From: Coriobacteriaceae bacterium
GTDB lineage: Bacteria; Actinomycetota; Coriobacteriia; Coriobacteriales; Coriobacteriaceae
Reading direction: 5' to 3'
NCBI GenBank assembly: GCA_902363125.1
Contig: CABIZD010000022.1
Location: 1-20,534 of the forward strand
Length of the DNA stretch: 20,534 nt
Part shown: positions 1 to 7,424 of the stretch, piece after piece
How the letters are laid out: every line of letters begins with the position of its first letter
Numbering within the stretch: position 1 is the stretch's first letter
The notes under the pieces: generated by a model
Told to the model about the DNA's origin: nothing
Database searches by the model: none
What the model saw: only the letters and a program-made list of their open reading frames with translations
Made by a program: the position numbers and the translations under genes

Positions 1-66
1 GGGCAGGGACGTTCGGCCGTGCGCGGGCGCCCGGTCGGCGGCCCGTTCTGGGCGCGCCTCAATCGT

Positions 67-87
67 AGCCCGAGACGGTCCCGGGCT
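67..87 (+). terminator. Hairpin, possible terminator of an off-window gene
   Basis: AGCCCGAGA pairs with TCCCGGGCT across a CGG loop, giving eight pairs with one A-C mismatch. It is followed by GACAATTT, a poor U-tract. It could end transcription of a gene to the left, or be a chance GC-rich fold. Confidence 0.3.
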
Positions 88-105
88 GACAATTTCGACT
101 GTAAT

Positions 106-141
106 GGACGTTCTTGAATGACTAGTCGTTTAAGAACGTCC
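106..141. repeat. 36-bp near-perfect palindrome, REP-like
   Basis: The outer arms GGACGTTCTT (106-115) and AAGAACGTCC (132-141) are exact reverse complements. The inner bases continue to pair, with two G-T wobbles, down to a central CTAG, so almost all 36 bases are self-complementary. No U-tract follows, so a terminator is unlikely. It resembles the extragenic palindromes that occur in many copies in some bacterial genomes, but copy number cannot be judged from one window. A large operator is the alternative. Confidence 0.5.
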
Positions 142-177
142 CCAATGACTGGGTCGGAAAATTTCTTAAAAAAGTTC

Positions 178-205
178 TTGCCCTAAGCTGATTCGTCCGT
201 ATAAT
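178..205 (+). promoter_or_regulatory. Promoter of the tRNA-Asn pair
   Basis: TTGCCC (178-183) and a consensus TATAAT (200-205) are separated by 16 bases. The -10 box lies about 30 bases before the first tRNA, a usual distance for a stable-RNA promoter. It is the best -10 match in the window. Confidence 0.75.
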
Positions 206-235
206 AAACTTCGTTGCTTGAGAGCACGCACCTAT

Positions 236-310
236 TCCTCGGTAGCTCAATGGTAGAGCACGCGGCTGTTAACCGCGCTGTTGTAGGTTCGAGTCCTACC
301 CGGGGAGCCA
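236..310 (+). tRNA. tRNA-Asn (GUU), copy 1
   Basis: A 75-nt cloverleaf with CCA encoded at 308-310. The acceptor arm TCCTCGG pairs with CCGGGGA (one T-G wobble). The anticodon stem CGCGG/CCGCG encloses loop CTGTTAA, with anticodon GTT at 268-270. The T arm GTAGG/CCTAC encloses the usual TTCGAGT. It is expressed from the promoter at 178-205 and is identical over its whole length to the second copy 34 bases downstream. Confidence 0.97.
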
Positions 311-319
311 GAATTTTCC

Positions 320-340
320 AGCCCTTTCCGTTGGGCTTTT
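320..340 (+). terminator. Weak hairpin with TTTT between the tRNA copies
   Basis: AGCCC (320-324) pairs with GGGCT (333-337) across an 8-base loop and is followed by TTT. Five pairs is little for full termination. It may act as a partial terminator or a processing signal between the two tRNAs. Confidence 0.3.
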
Positions 341-344
341 AAAT

Positions 345-419
345 TCCTCGGTAGCTCAATGGTAGAGCACGCGGCTGTTAACCGCGCTGTTGTAGGTTCG
401 AGTCCTACCCGGGGAGCCA
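345..419 (+). tRNA. tRNA-Asn (GUU), copy 2
   Basis: Identical in all 75 bases to the first copy, including the encoded CCA (417-419) and anticodon GTT. No separate -10 box is visible in the 34-base spacer, so both copies are probably cut from one transcript. A strong terminator follows directly. Confidence 0.97.
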
Positions 420-425
420 GGTTGT

Positions 426-455
426 AAAACCCGTCGCTTATGCGGCGGGTTTTTT
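426..455 (+). terminator. Intrinsic terminator after the tRNA pair
   Basis: ACCCGTCGC and GCGGCGGGT pair across a TTAT loop, with flanking A-T pairs, and six T residues follow (450-455). This is a textbook rho-independent terminator closing the tRNA transcript before the protein-coding block. Confidence 0.9.
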
Positions 456-551
456 CATGCCGCGATCGCCTGGCGCGAACGTTGCCATATCAACATTTCG
501 TGTCGAGGATGTAATCCCGCGACCCACCACCTCAACATGGCGCGGTCGTTG

Positions 552-557
552 TAGAAT
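552..557 (+). promoter_or_regulatory. Candidate -10 box for the asp23-fakA operon
   Basis: TAGAAT lies 56 bases before the chosen GTG start in the 158-base gap after the tRNA terminator. No convincing -35 box sits at the expected distance. Nothing else was found in this gap. Confidence 0.4.
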
Positions 558-613
558 ATTGCAATGATTGCTCCCACGACATGGTGCCGCGAGCACCAGA
601 TAAGGAGATTCTT

Positions 614-970
614 GTGTCTGAGACCATTAACGGCAGCCTGAGCGTCTCGAACGACGTTATTGCCGATATTGCCGGTTATGCCGCGATGACGTGCTATGGC
701 GTCGTCGGTATGGCTGAGCAGCTCCAGGGCGCCGAGAGCGTGCGCCTGCTTGCCGGTCAGCGCCTCCGCAAGGGCGTGCTTGTCTCCGCCGACGAGAACG
801 GCCTTACGGTCGATCTTCACGTCGTGCTCGAGAACGGCGTCAACATGAAGTCCGTCTGCCACAATCTTTCGAGCTCCGTTGCCTTCACTCTGCAGGAGAT
901 CGCCCAGATCGATCCCGCCAGCCTTAAGATCGGCATCCATATCGACGCGCTCAAGAGCCGTCTGAACTAG
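614..970 (+). CDS. Asp23/YloU (DUF322) family envelope stress protein
   Basis: The 118-residue protein matches the Asp23/Gls24 family, whose members are small cytoplasmic or membrane-associated proteins linked to cell-envelope stress; their exact biochemical role is unsettled. The family signature is visible at the N-terminus as ISN-type SNDVIADIAGYAA followed by YGVVGMAE. I chose the GTG at 614 because AAGGAG (602-607) sits six bases before it; an in-frame ATG at 581 has no such site and would add 11 atypical residues. The gene precedes fakA by 27 bp, as yloU precedes yloV in Bacillus, so the two are probably co-transcribed. Function beyond the family assignment is inference. Confidence 0.88.
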   Translation: MSETINGSLSVSNDVIADIAGYAAMTCYGVVGMAEQLQGAESVRLLAGQRLRKGVLVSADENGLTVDLHVVLENGVNMKSVCHNLSSSVAFTLQEIAQIDPASLKIGIHIDALKSRLN

Positions 971-997
971 CATCTGAAAACGGAGATTCAAATACCC

Positions 998-2659
998 ATG
1001 ATTGCAAAGACCATTCGCACCTGTTTTCCGATCGCTGCGGCTGCCGTTTCCGACAAGGCCGAGGAGATCAACAAGCTCAACGTCTTCCCCGTACCCGACG
1101 GCGACACCGGTACCAACATGTCGCTCACGCTCGCTTCGGTGACCAAGGAGCTCTCCGCCCTTCCCGCCGATGCCGACATGGAGGCCATCGCCGGCGCCAT
1201 CACCCACGGCTCCCTGATGGGTGCCCGCGGCAACTCCGGCGTCATCACCTCGCAGATTCTGCGCGGTGTGGCCGAGGGCCTCGTCTCTGCCGATGAGCCT
1301 ATTACGGCTGCCAACATCGCCTTCGCTTTCCGTCGCGCCGTCAAGGTCGCCTTCCAGGCTGTCCGCAAACCCATCGAGGGCACGATCCTCACGGTGCTGC
1401 GCGATGTCTCGACCAAGGCCGACGAGTGCGAGAAGAAGAAGTTCTCGGCCGAGGACGCGCTCGACGCCATCGTCGTCGAGGCGTATCAGTCCGTCGCCCG
1501 CACGCCCGACCTGCTGCCCGTCCTCAAAGAGAACGGCGTGGTCGACTCCGGTGCCTTCGGCTTTGCCATCTTCCTAGAGAACTTTGTTGCCGCTGCTCTT
1601 GGCCGCAGCACCGTTGTCGAGGATTTCTCCGCCACGTTTGATTCCGCTGGCTCTGCTCGCGACGCGGCCCTCGGTCGCGTTGAGATCGAGGCCAACGACG
1701 ACTGGGAGGGCTCGGAGTTCCGCTACTGCAACGAGTTCCTGTTTAAGGCCGACGCCCCGTTTGACGAGGACGAGTGCCTTAAGTTCCTGGGTTCCATGGG
1801 CGACTGTGAGCTACTCGTGGGCGCCTATCCCGACTACAAGATCCATGTGCACTCCAACACCCCCAACCTGGTGCTCGAGCACATGCTGCAGCTCGGTCAG
1901 ATCTATGAGGTCTTTATCCACAACATGGAGATGGAGGCCCACGACCGTACCGCCAAGATCCACGAGGACCAGGAGAAGGCCGCCGAGCCCGCGAAGGCCC
2001 TGGGCTTTGTCGCCGTTGCCGCTGGGTCCGGCGAGGCCGACATCCTCAAGTCCCTCGGCGTCGACGTGATCGTGTCGGGTGGCCAGACCATGAACCCCTC
2101 GACTGCAGACCTGCTGGGCGCGGTGGACCAGGTCAACGCGACCTCGGTCATCATCTTGCCCAACAACGGCAACATCCGCATGGCCGCTGAGGCTGCTGCC
2201 TCAGCCTGCACCGACAAGAAGGTCGCCGTCGTTCCCACCAAGACCGTCCCGCAGGCCTTCTCCGCGCTGTTCGCGGTCCTGCCCGATTCCGAGCTCGAGG
2301 ATGCCGTCGCCGCCATGGTCGACGCCATCAGCGAGGTCCGCGATGGCGAGGTCACCCGCGCCGTGCGCGACTCCAGTGCCTCTGACGGTTCTCCGATTCA
2401 CTCCGGTGACGTCATGGGTATCATCGCCGGCTCCATCGACGTGGTCGGCTCCGACGTGAAGCAGGTCACGCTCGACTGCATCAACCGCATGCAGGAGGAA
2501 GAGGAGGGCGACGCGCTGACGATTCTGGCCGGCGAGGAGCTGTCCGATGAGGCCTTCCAGGAGATCGTCGACGCCATCGAGGAGGCTCAGCCCGACCTGG
2601 AGGTCGACGCCCATCGTGGCGAGCAGCCGCTCTATCCCGTGATCTTCTCGATCGAGTAG
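998..2659 (+). CDS. fakA: Fatty acid kinase ATP-binding subunit (FakA/YloV, DAK2 domain)
   Basis: FakA phosphorylates fatty acids held by a FakB (DegV-family) partner, making acyl-phosphate for phospholipid synthesis in the cytosol. The 553-residue protein has the family's normal length. The N-terminal DhaL kinase domain (about 1-200) carries the Mg-ATP motif NVFPVPDGDTGTNM (residues 28-41, with D34, D36 and N40) and GARGNSGVITSQ near residue 76. The middle domain contains RYCNEF (C244) and KIHVH (H283, H285), which fit the zinc-binding residues described for FakA. The C-terminal part resembles a DegV-like fold. No FakB gene lies in the window. CGGAGA at 981-986 is the likely SD. The gene lies 10 bp before recG. 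Its product connects functionally with plsX, which makes acyl-phosphate from acyl-ACP. Confidence 0.93.
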   Translation: MIAKTIRTCFPIAAAAVSDKAEEINKLNVFPVPDGDTGTNMSLTLASVTKELSALPADADMEAIAGAITHGSLMGARGNSGVITSQILRGVAEGLVSADEPITAANIAFAFRRAVKVAFQAVRKPIEGTILTVLRDVSTKADECEKKKFSAEDALDAIVVEAYQSVARTPDLLPVLKENGVVDSGAFGFAIFLENFVAAALGRSTVVEDFSATFDSAGSARDAALGRVEIEANDDWEGSEFRYCNEFLFKADAPFDEDECLKFLGSMGDCELLVGAYPDYKIHVHSNTPNLVLEHMLQLGQIYEVFIHNMEMEAHDRTAKIHEDQEKAAEPAKALGFVAVAAGSGEADILKSLGVDVIVSGGQTMNPSTADLLGAVDQVNATSVIILPNNGNIRMAAEAAASACTDKKVAVVPTKTVPQAFSALFAVLPDSELEDAVAAMVDAISEVRDGEVTRAVRDSSASDGSPIHSGDVMGIIAGSIDVVGSDVKQVTLDCINRMQEEEEGDALTILAGEELSDEAFQEIVDAIEEAQPDLEVDAHRGEQPLYPVIFSIE

Positions 2660-2669
2660 GCAACTGCCC

Positions 2670-4847
2670 ATGTCCGAGCTGTGCTCCGTGCCGCGCGTCT
2701 CGGAGCGCTTTGCCCAGAGCAATGCGCTCGACGAGGATATCGCGCGACTCAAATATGTTTCGGGTAAACGTGAGGAGGCCCTTCGCCGTCTGGGAATTCG
2801 GACGGTGGGGGACCTCCTTCTCCATATTCCTCATCGATACCTCGACTTTACCCGTTCGTGGTCCATCGAGATGGCGCCCATCGGCACTGTGTGCACCATC
2901 ATCGCCACGGTCGACCGTATCGTCCAAAAGCAGCCGCGTCCGCGCATGCAGGTGACCGAGGTCTCACTCATTGACGAGACGGGCGTGCTGCAGGTTGCCT
3001 TTTTCCGCCAGCCCTGGATTGCCCAGCAGCTTAAGCAGGGCGACCGCCTGGCCGTGATGGGCAAGGTCGAGTTTGCCTACGGCTTTAAGCAGATGTCCTC
3101 GCCGCACTTTGAAAAGCTCGAGAATGGGCGTGCCGCAGGCACCATCCTGCCGGTCCATTACGTGAGTGATGGCGTGAGCCAGGCGTGGATGCGCCGCATC
3201 GTAAGCGGCGCGCTCGAGGTCGTCGGCAATCCCTTCGACCCGATTCCCGCACGCTTACGCGTCAAGCGCCGCCTGATGAGCAATGCCCGCGCGCTGCGCT
3301 CAATCCACTTTCCCTCGAGCATGGCTGAGCGCGATATCGCTCGCCGTCGCCTTGCTTATGAGGAGTGCCTTTACCTTCAGCTGGCACTGCGCCTGCGCAA
3401 CGACGGCGGCCTGGTCGAAGTCGCTCCCTACGCCCACACCGCGGGCGAGCACCTGGCCGCGCTCAAGCAAGCCCTGCCGTTTTCGCTGAGCGAAGAGCAG
3501 GAGGCCGCGTTCCAGGATATCCTGCGCGATATGTGCGATGGCGGGCGCGTGATGAACCGCCTGCTGCTGGGCGATGTCGGTACCGGTAAGACCGCCGTTG
3601 CCGCCTGCGCGCTGGCAGTGGCTGCCGATAGCGGCACGCAGGCCTGCGTTATGGCGCCCACGGGCGTTCTGGCGCGCCAATATGCCGATAAGACTGGCCC
3701 TCTGCTCTCGCAGGCCGGCATGTCCTGGGCGCTTCTGACGGGCGCCACGCCGGCCGCAGAGCGCGAGCGCATCCATGCCCAGCTGGAATCGGGCGAGCTC
3801 GACGTCCTCTTTGGCACCCATGCGGTGCTTTCGGATGACGTTGCGTTCAAGCATCTGTCGCTTGTCGTCATCGACGAGCAGCACCGCTTTGGCGTAGGCC
3901 AGCGTAACGCCCTGCGTGCAAAGGGTCCCGGTGCGGACCTGCTCGTTATGACGGCAACGCCCATCCCGCGTACGCTGGCGCTTTCGGTCTACGGCGATCT
4001 GGACACGAGCATCATCCGCCATCGGCCCGTCCCTGGCGCTGGCGTGACGACACGCGTGCTCACCGAGTCGAGCCGCGACCTCGCCTATGGCGCCATCCGC
4101 GAGGCACATGAAAAAGGTCAGCAGGCCTACGTGATTTGCCCGCTCGTGGAGCCGAGTGACTCGGCCGATGAGCTGGAAGACGTACCCGGTATCGCCCGCG
4201 ACGACGAGGGCCGCGTGACGGTCCCCGTGCCGCTGCACGATACGGCAACCGAGCTCGAACGACTGCGCCTGGCGCTGCCGGGACTTACCATCGAGCGCCT
4301 TCACGGCCGCATGCCGGCGGGGGAGAAGGACCGCGTGATCGATGCCTTCAAGCGCGGCGAGATCGACGTGCTCGTCTCGACCACGGTGGTCGAGGTGGGC
4401 GTCGACGTGCCCAACGCCACCGTCATGGTCATCGAGAACGGTGAGCGCTTTGGCTTGGCGGCCCTGCACCAGCTACGCGGTCGCGTGGGCCGCGGCAGCG
4501 AGTCGGGTACCTGCCTGGTCATGACGCACTCCAAGGGCAACGGCGGCGCATCGGCGGCGCAAGACCGTCTCCAGTCGCTCGAAAAGACCTCGGATGGCTT
4601 TACGCTCGCCCAGATGGACCTGCGTCTGCGCCACGAGGGCGAAATCCTGGGGTACCGTCAGCACGGTGGCGTGACCTTGCGCTTTGTGGACCTGGATGCC
4701 GATGAGGACCTTATCGAATGGGCCCATTTGGACGCGGTCGAGCTCTTGCGGTATGCTTGCACTCTTGACTCCGTGGCGACTCGCCCCCTGCGCGATGCGG
4801 TTGCCATACGATATCGACACATTTTTAAGGAGGTCAGCGGAGGATGA
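2670..4847 (+). CDS. recG: ATP-dependent DNA helicase RecG
   Basis: RecG remodels stalled replication forks and branch-migrates Holliday junctions. The 725-residue protein opens with a helix-hairpin-helix-like segment and a wedge/OB domain (about 50-230), and ends in two helicase domains. Visible motifs are Walker A GDVGTGKT (301-308), DEQH box (402-405), TATPIPRTLA (motif III region) and QLRGRVGRG (motif VI). An acidic stretch (EPSDSADELEDV) sits in the second helicase domain between strands. The ATG start has no good SD, only GGCAAC, so translation may depend on ribosomes finishing fakA 10 bp upstream. The stop overlaps the rsmD start by 4 bp. The recG-rsmD-coaD order is common in Gram-positive bacteria. 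Confidence 0.96.
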   Translation: MSELCSVPRVSERFAQSNALDEDIARLKYVSGKREEALRRLGIRTVGDLLLHIPHRYLDFTRSWSIEMAPIGTVCTIIATVDRIVQKQPRPRMQVTEVSLIDETGVLQVAFFRQPWIAQQLKQGDRLAVMGKVEFAYGFKQMSSPHFEKLENGRAAGTILPVHYVSDGVSQAWMRRIVSGALEVVGNPFDPIPARLRVKRRLMSNARALRSIHFPSSMAERDIARRRLAYEECLYLQLALRLRNDGGLVEVAPYAHTAGEHLAALKQALPFSLSEEQEAAFQDILRDMCDGGRVMNRLLLGDVGTGKTAVAACALAVAADSGTQACVMAPTGVLARQYADKTGPLLSQAGMSWALLTGATPAAERERIHAQLESGELDVLFGTHAVLSDDVAFKHLSLVVIDEQHRFGVGQRNALRAKGPGADLLVMTATPIPRTLALSVYGDLDTSIIRHRPVPGAGVTTRVLTESSRDLAYGAIREAHEKGQQAYVICPLVEPSDSADELEDVPGIARDDEGRVTVPVPLHDTATELERLRLALPGLTIERLHGRMPAGEKDRVIDAFKRGEIDVLVSTTVVEVGVDVPNATVMVIENGERFGLAALHQLRGRVGRGSESGTCLVMTHSKGNGGASAAQDRLQSLEKTSDGFTLAQMDLRLRHEGEILGYRQHGGVTLRFVDLDADEDLIEWAHLDAVELLRYACTLDSVATRPLRDAVAIRYRHIFKEVSGG

Positions 4848-5500
4848 GAATCATCGGCGGCGAATGGCGCGGTCGTAAGATCGAGGAGCCCCGTGGTCGC
4901 GATGTCACCCGCCCCACGACTGATCGCGTGCGCGAGGCGTGCGCATCTATGGTCATGTCGGCATTCGATTTCGATTTGGACGAGGTTCGTGTGCTGGACG
5001 CCTTTGGCGGCTCCGGTGCCTTAGGGTTAGAGATGCTCTCTCGTGGGGCCCGCTCGCTCACGACGTTTGAGATCGATCGCAACGCCGCGCGGCTCATTAC
5101 CAAGAATATCGAGTCGCTCTGCCGTGACCGTGCGCGTTGGCGCGTGGTCACGGGCGACATGCTGGCGAGTGCCTCGCGCGGTCGTGTACCGGGCGGCCCC
5201 TTTGATCTGGTCCTGCTCGACCCGCCCTATGCTTTTGGTGCCGAGCCGGTCGAGGAACTGCTGCAGAACCTGGCTCAGCAGGGTTTACTTGCACCTGGCG
5301 CTTACGCCTTGTTTGAGCATGCCGCTGCCGATGCGGGCGCGCATCCGGCAGGCTTTGAGACTGTACGTGAGAAGCGCTACGGCATTACCTCGGTCGACCT
5401 GCTTCGTTGGGTCGGCGATAACGATGGCGAGGGCGATAACGCCGGCACCGATGCTGACAACAACGATGCCACGACGTTTCAGGAGGATGCTCATGAGTGA
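4844..5500 (+). CDS. rsmD: 16S rRNA (guanine966-N2)-methyltransferase RsmD
   Basis: RsmD uses S-adenosylmethionine to methylate G966 of 16S rRNA in the small subunit. The protein begins MRIIGGEWRGRKI, a near-universal RsmD N-terminus. It has the SAM-binding motif VLDAFGGSGALGLE (50-63) and the catalytic DPPY (126-129). At 218 residues it is longer than most RsmD proteins because of a Gly/Asp/Asn-rich tail of about 30 residues (after RWVGDND), probably unstructured. The start overlaps the recG stop as ATGA, and an AGGAGG-type SD lies within the recG end. The 3' end overlaps coaD by 8 bp. Confidence 0.95.
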   Translation: MRIIGGEWRGRKIEEPRGRDVTRPTTDRVREACASMVMSAFDFDLDEVRVLDAFGGSGALGLEMLSRGARSLTTFEIDRNAARLITKNIESLCRDRARWRVVTGDMLASASRGRVPGGPFDLVLLDPPYAFGAEPVEELLQNLAQQGLLAPGAYALFEHAAADAGAHPAGFETVREKRYGITSVDLLRWVGDNDGEGDNAGTDADNNDATTFQEDAHE

Positions 5501-5990
5501 CACCATCAACCGCGTGATCGTCCCGGGCACCTTTGATCCCATCACGTTTGGCCATATCGATGTGATCCGCCGCGCCCGCCGCATCTTTCCCAGCGTGATC
5601 GTCGCTGTTGCCGAGTCGCAGGGTAAAAACGGTGTGGGCACCACGTTTACGCTCGATGAGCGCGTGGCGCTGGCCCGCGAGGCGCTCGGTGATATCGACG
5701 GCGTTGAGGTCCTGCCCTTTACCGGCCTCTTGGTCGACTTCGCTCGTGAGCAGGGGGCGGGGGCCGTGGTCAAGGGCCTGCGCGCCATGACCGACTTTGA
5801 GTACGAGCTGCAGCAGGCCGACCTCAACTATCGCTTGGATAACGAGCTGGAGTCCATCTTTGTCATGAGCGCGCCGCAGTACGGCTATATCTCGAGCTCG
5901 GTTGTTCGCCAGATCGCCTCGCTCGGTAGTGACGTATCGACGTTTGTCCCGTCCAACGTGGTCGAAGCGCTCAAACATCGCTTTTCGTGA
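5493..5990 (+). CDS. coaD: Phosphopantetheine adenylyltransferase (CoaD)
   Basis: CoaD transfers AMP from ATP to 4'-phosphopantetheine, giving dephospho-CoA, the penultimate step of CoA synthesis. The 165-residue protein has the usual length and nucleotidyltransferase motifs: PGTFDPITFGH (11-21, with the T/HxGH site at 18-21), VKGLRAMTDFEYE, and ISSSVVR (133-139). I start at the ATG at 5493 because AGGAGG lies about 6 bases upstream and the protein then begins directly at the conserved strand. The frame is open further upstream, but that part overlaps rsmD and is not coenzyme A-like. CoA made here supplies the phosphopantetheine arm of the ACP encoded 2.6 kb downstream. Confidence 0.96.
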   Translation: MSDTINRVIVPGTFDPITFGHIDVIRRARRIFPSVIVAVAESQGKNGVGTTFTLDERVALAREALGDIDGVEVLPFTGLLVDFAREQGAGAVVKGLRAMTDFEYELQQADLNYRLDNELESIFVMSAPQYGYISSSVVRQIASLGSDVSTFVPSNVVEALKHRFS

Positions 5991-6015
5991 CGTTTCTTAT
6001 TGCCTGGTGGCATGT

Positions 6016-6023
6016 GGTAAACT
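6016..6023 (+). promoter_or_regulatory. Candidate extended -10 promoter after coaD
   Basis: GGTAAACT preceded by TGT sits 36 bases before the coiled-coil gene, in a 68-bp gap. A clear -35 box at 16-18 bp is missing. The motif resembles those before rpmF, acpP and thyA. Confidence 0.35.
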
Positions 6024-6058
6024 AGCACGATGATATGTTACCTATGAAAGGAGACTGG

Positions 6059-6556
6059 ATGCCGGGCGAGAATTTTCCTGGCGATAGGATCGTCAGCTTG
6101 GTCGATGAGCTCGAAGGGCTGATCGAGGAAGCCAAGCCGCCTTTCGGCAAGAACGCTCAGTTCAAGGTCATCGACGCCGACGTGTTCTTCAACATTCTCG
6201 ACGAGATCCGCATGAGCTATCCCGAGGAGTGGCAGAAGTCCCGCCGTATCCTTAAGGAGCGCGAGGAGCTCATGGCTTCCGCCGCCGCTCAGGCCGATTC
6301 CATCATTGCCGATGCTCAGCAGCAGGCCCTCACCATTGCCGGTGAGCAGGAGATCGTCCGCCTTGCGCAGCAGCAGGCCGACGACATCCGCGATCGTGCC
6401 CAGCAGTACGAGCGCGAGACGCGTTATGCTGCCGAGGACTATGCAGAGCAGGTCTTTACGCACCTGGAGGAGAACCTCAAGAGCCTGACCGGCACCGTTG
6501 CCCGTTGCCGTCAGCAGCTCAACGAGGGTGCCGCCCAACAGAATGGTCAGTGGTAA
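6059..6556 (+). CDS. SepIVA/DivIVA-like coiled-coil protein
   Basis: The 165-residue soluble protein has a short N-terminal region with FFNILDEIRMSYPEEW, then a long Ala/Gln/Glu-rich helix (about 60-160, with AAAQADSIIADAQQQA and QQQADDIRDRAQQ), which reads as a continuous coiled coil like DivIVA-type or F0-b-like proteins. There is no signal peptide or membrane span. I chose the ATG at 6059 because AAAGGAGA (6047-6054) lies just ahead; an in-frame ATG at 6035 has no SD. In Mycobacterium a DivIVA-like septum protein (SepIVA) sits directly before the DUF177 gene and rnc-smc-ftsY, so position and fold suggest a role in septum or polar growth. That function is inference. The stop overlaps the next start as TAATG. 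Confidence 0.75.
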   Translation: MPGENFPGDRIVSLVDELEGLIEEAKPPFGKNAQFKVIDADVFFNILDEIRMSYPEEWQKSRRILKEREELMASAAAQADSIIADAQQQALTIAGEQEIVRLAQQQADDIRDRAQQYERETRYAAEDYAEQVFTHLEENLKSLTGTVARCRQQLNEGAAQQNGQW

Positions 6557-7110
6557 TGGCTGAGTTCCCGAGCGTTACCGTCGATCTTTCCGAGCAGCTC
6601 GAGTTTCCTGGAGATTCGTATCCGCTGACCGGTAAGGTCGATGTCGCCACCTACACGGTGGGCGAGAAGGAGTACCAGCTTCAGGACGGCATCGACTACG
6701 ACGTTGTCTTTACCAATGCCGGTACCGGTGTCTTGCTCACGGGCATGGTCCGCGCGCACGCCACCGGCGAGTGCGACCGTTGCCTGGAGCCTGCCTCGTT
6801 TGATATCGCCGGCGAAATCGAGGAGTTCTACCTCTTTGAGGAGCCCGAGGATCCCGAGGCCTACGAGGATGGCTACGAGCTCCTGGGTGAGGACCGTCTC
6901 GTCGATCTGGGCGAGCCCATCAGTGACGCGGTCGTTATGGACACGCCGTTCGTGGTGCTCTGCAAGCCCGATTGCCGTGGTCTGTGCCCCACATGCGGTT
7001 GCAATCTCAACGTCGAGCAATGCGATTGCGCCGCCCAGGCAGAGGCGGAATGGGCCGCTGCCACGGAAAATCCATTTGCAGCATTGAAGAATCTCAAGCT
7101 CGATGAGTAA
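6556..7110 (+). CDS. DUF177 (YceD) family protein
   Basis: The 184-residue DUF177 protein belongs to the family almost always found just upstream of rpmF; the E. coli member YceD and its plant homologue are linked to 23S rRNA maturation. Family Cys positions are seen as CDRC (73, 76) and a cluster C136, C140, C144, C147, C149 in CKPDCRGLCPTCGC, which suggests a zinc site. An acidic stretch (EEPEDPEAYEDGYE) lies between them. The ATG at 6556 overlaps the previous stop (TAATG), pointing to translational coupling; no separate SD is visible. The rpmF gene follows after 64 bp. The molecular role in this organism is inferred from the family. Confidence 0.9.
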   Translation: MAEFPSVTVDLSEQLEFPGDSYPLTGKVDVATYTVGEKEYQLQDGIDYDVVFTNAGTGVLLTGMVRAHATGECDRCLEPASFDIAGEIEEFYLFEEPEDPEAYEDGYELLGEDRLVDLGEPISDAVVMDTPFVVLCKPDCRGLCPTCGCNLNVEQCDCAAQAEAEWAAATENPFAALKNLKLDE

Positions 7111-7115
7111 AACTG

Positions 7116-7124
7116 TGGTAGTAT
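7116..7124 (+). promoter_or_regulatory. Candidate extended -10 promoter for rpmF
   Basis: TGGTAGTAT fits the extended -10 pattern TGnTAnnnT and lies about 50 bases before the rpmF start. There is no recognisable -35 box, so the promoter rests on the -10 alone. Confidence 0.4.
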
Positions 7125-7174
7125 CGCTACTTGCGCGTAATCGCCACACTGGATAGTTCATAAGGAAGGTCACT

Positions 7175-7354
7175 ATGCCCGTACCTAAACAAAAGCAGGG
7201 TCGTATCCGCACTCACACCCGTCGTTCCGCCAACATGAAAATTTCGGCTGCGGCTCAGTCCACGTGCCCCCGTTGCGGCGCTGTCAAGCTTCCGCACCAC
7301 GTGTGCCCCAGCTGCGGTTTCTACAAGGACCGCGAGGTTATCGTTACCGAGTAA
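7175..7354 (+). CDS. rpmF: 50S ribosomal protein L32
   Basis: The 59-residue protein begins MPVPKQKQGRIRTHTRRSAN, a typical L32 N-terminus, followed by a zinc ribbon with CPRC (31-34) and CPSC (44-47) and the end FYKDREVIVTE. All four zinc ligands are kept, so this is the zinc-containing (C+) form. AAGGAAGG (7162-7169) is the SD, 5 bases before ATG. L32 lies in the large subunit near the peptidyl transferase centre. The DUF177-rpmF-plsX order is the same as yceD-rpmF-plsX in E. coli, where it couples ribosome and lipid synthesis. Confidence 0.97.
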   Translation: MPVPKQKQGRIRTHTRRSANMKISAAAQSTCPRCGAVKLPHHVCPSCGFYKDREVIVTE

Positions 7355-7395
7355 CGGTATACTCTGGATGCGATGCCGTTCCAAATGGAACCACA

Positions 7396-7424
7396 ATGGC
7401 CGGCTCAATGAGTCGGCCATTTTT
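7396..7424 (+). terminator. Intrinsic terminator or attenuator just before plsX
   Basis: ATGGCCGGCTC (7396-7406) pairs with GAGTCGGCCAT (7410-7420) across an AAT loop: 11 pairs with one G-T wobble, then TTTT. It ends only four bases before the plsX SD (AAGGAG, 7429-7434), leaving no space for a promoter downstream. plsX transcripts must therefore read through it, so it probably lowers plsX relative to rpmF or is regulated. Confidence 0.8.

Larger units (their letters stand above)
1..177. other. Leading intergenic stretch, no gene recognised
   Basis: All three forward frames close at a stop within about 117 bases and none gives a recognisable protein end. The first 60 bases are very GC-rich, then composition turns AT-rich towards the tRNA promoter. 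The stretch holds two inverted repeats, listed separately (67-87 and 106-141). It could include the 3' end of a gene lying left of the window, but nothing here identifies it. Confidence 0.4.

Noticed and set aside
236..419. tRNA direct repeats as attL/attR of an integrated element
   Set aside because: Only 34 bp separate the copies, no integrase or cargo lies between them, and both are full functional tRNA genes.
5043..5492. N-terminal extension of coaD through rsmD
   Set aside because: The upstream part overlaps rsmD in another frame and is Arg/Ser-rich shadow sequence; the ATG at 5493 has a good SD and fits CoaD length.
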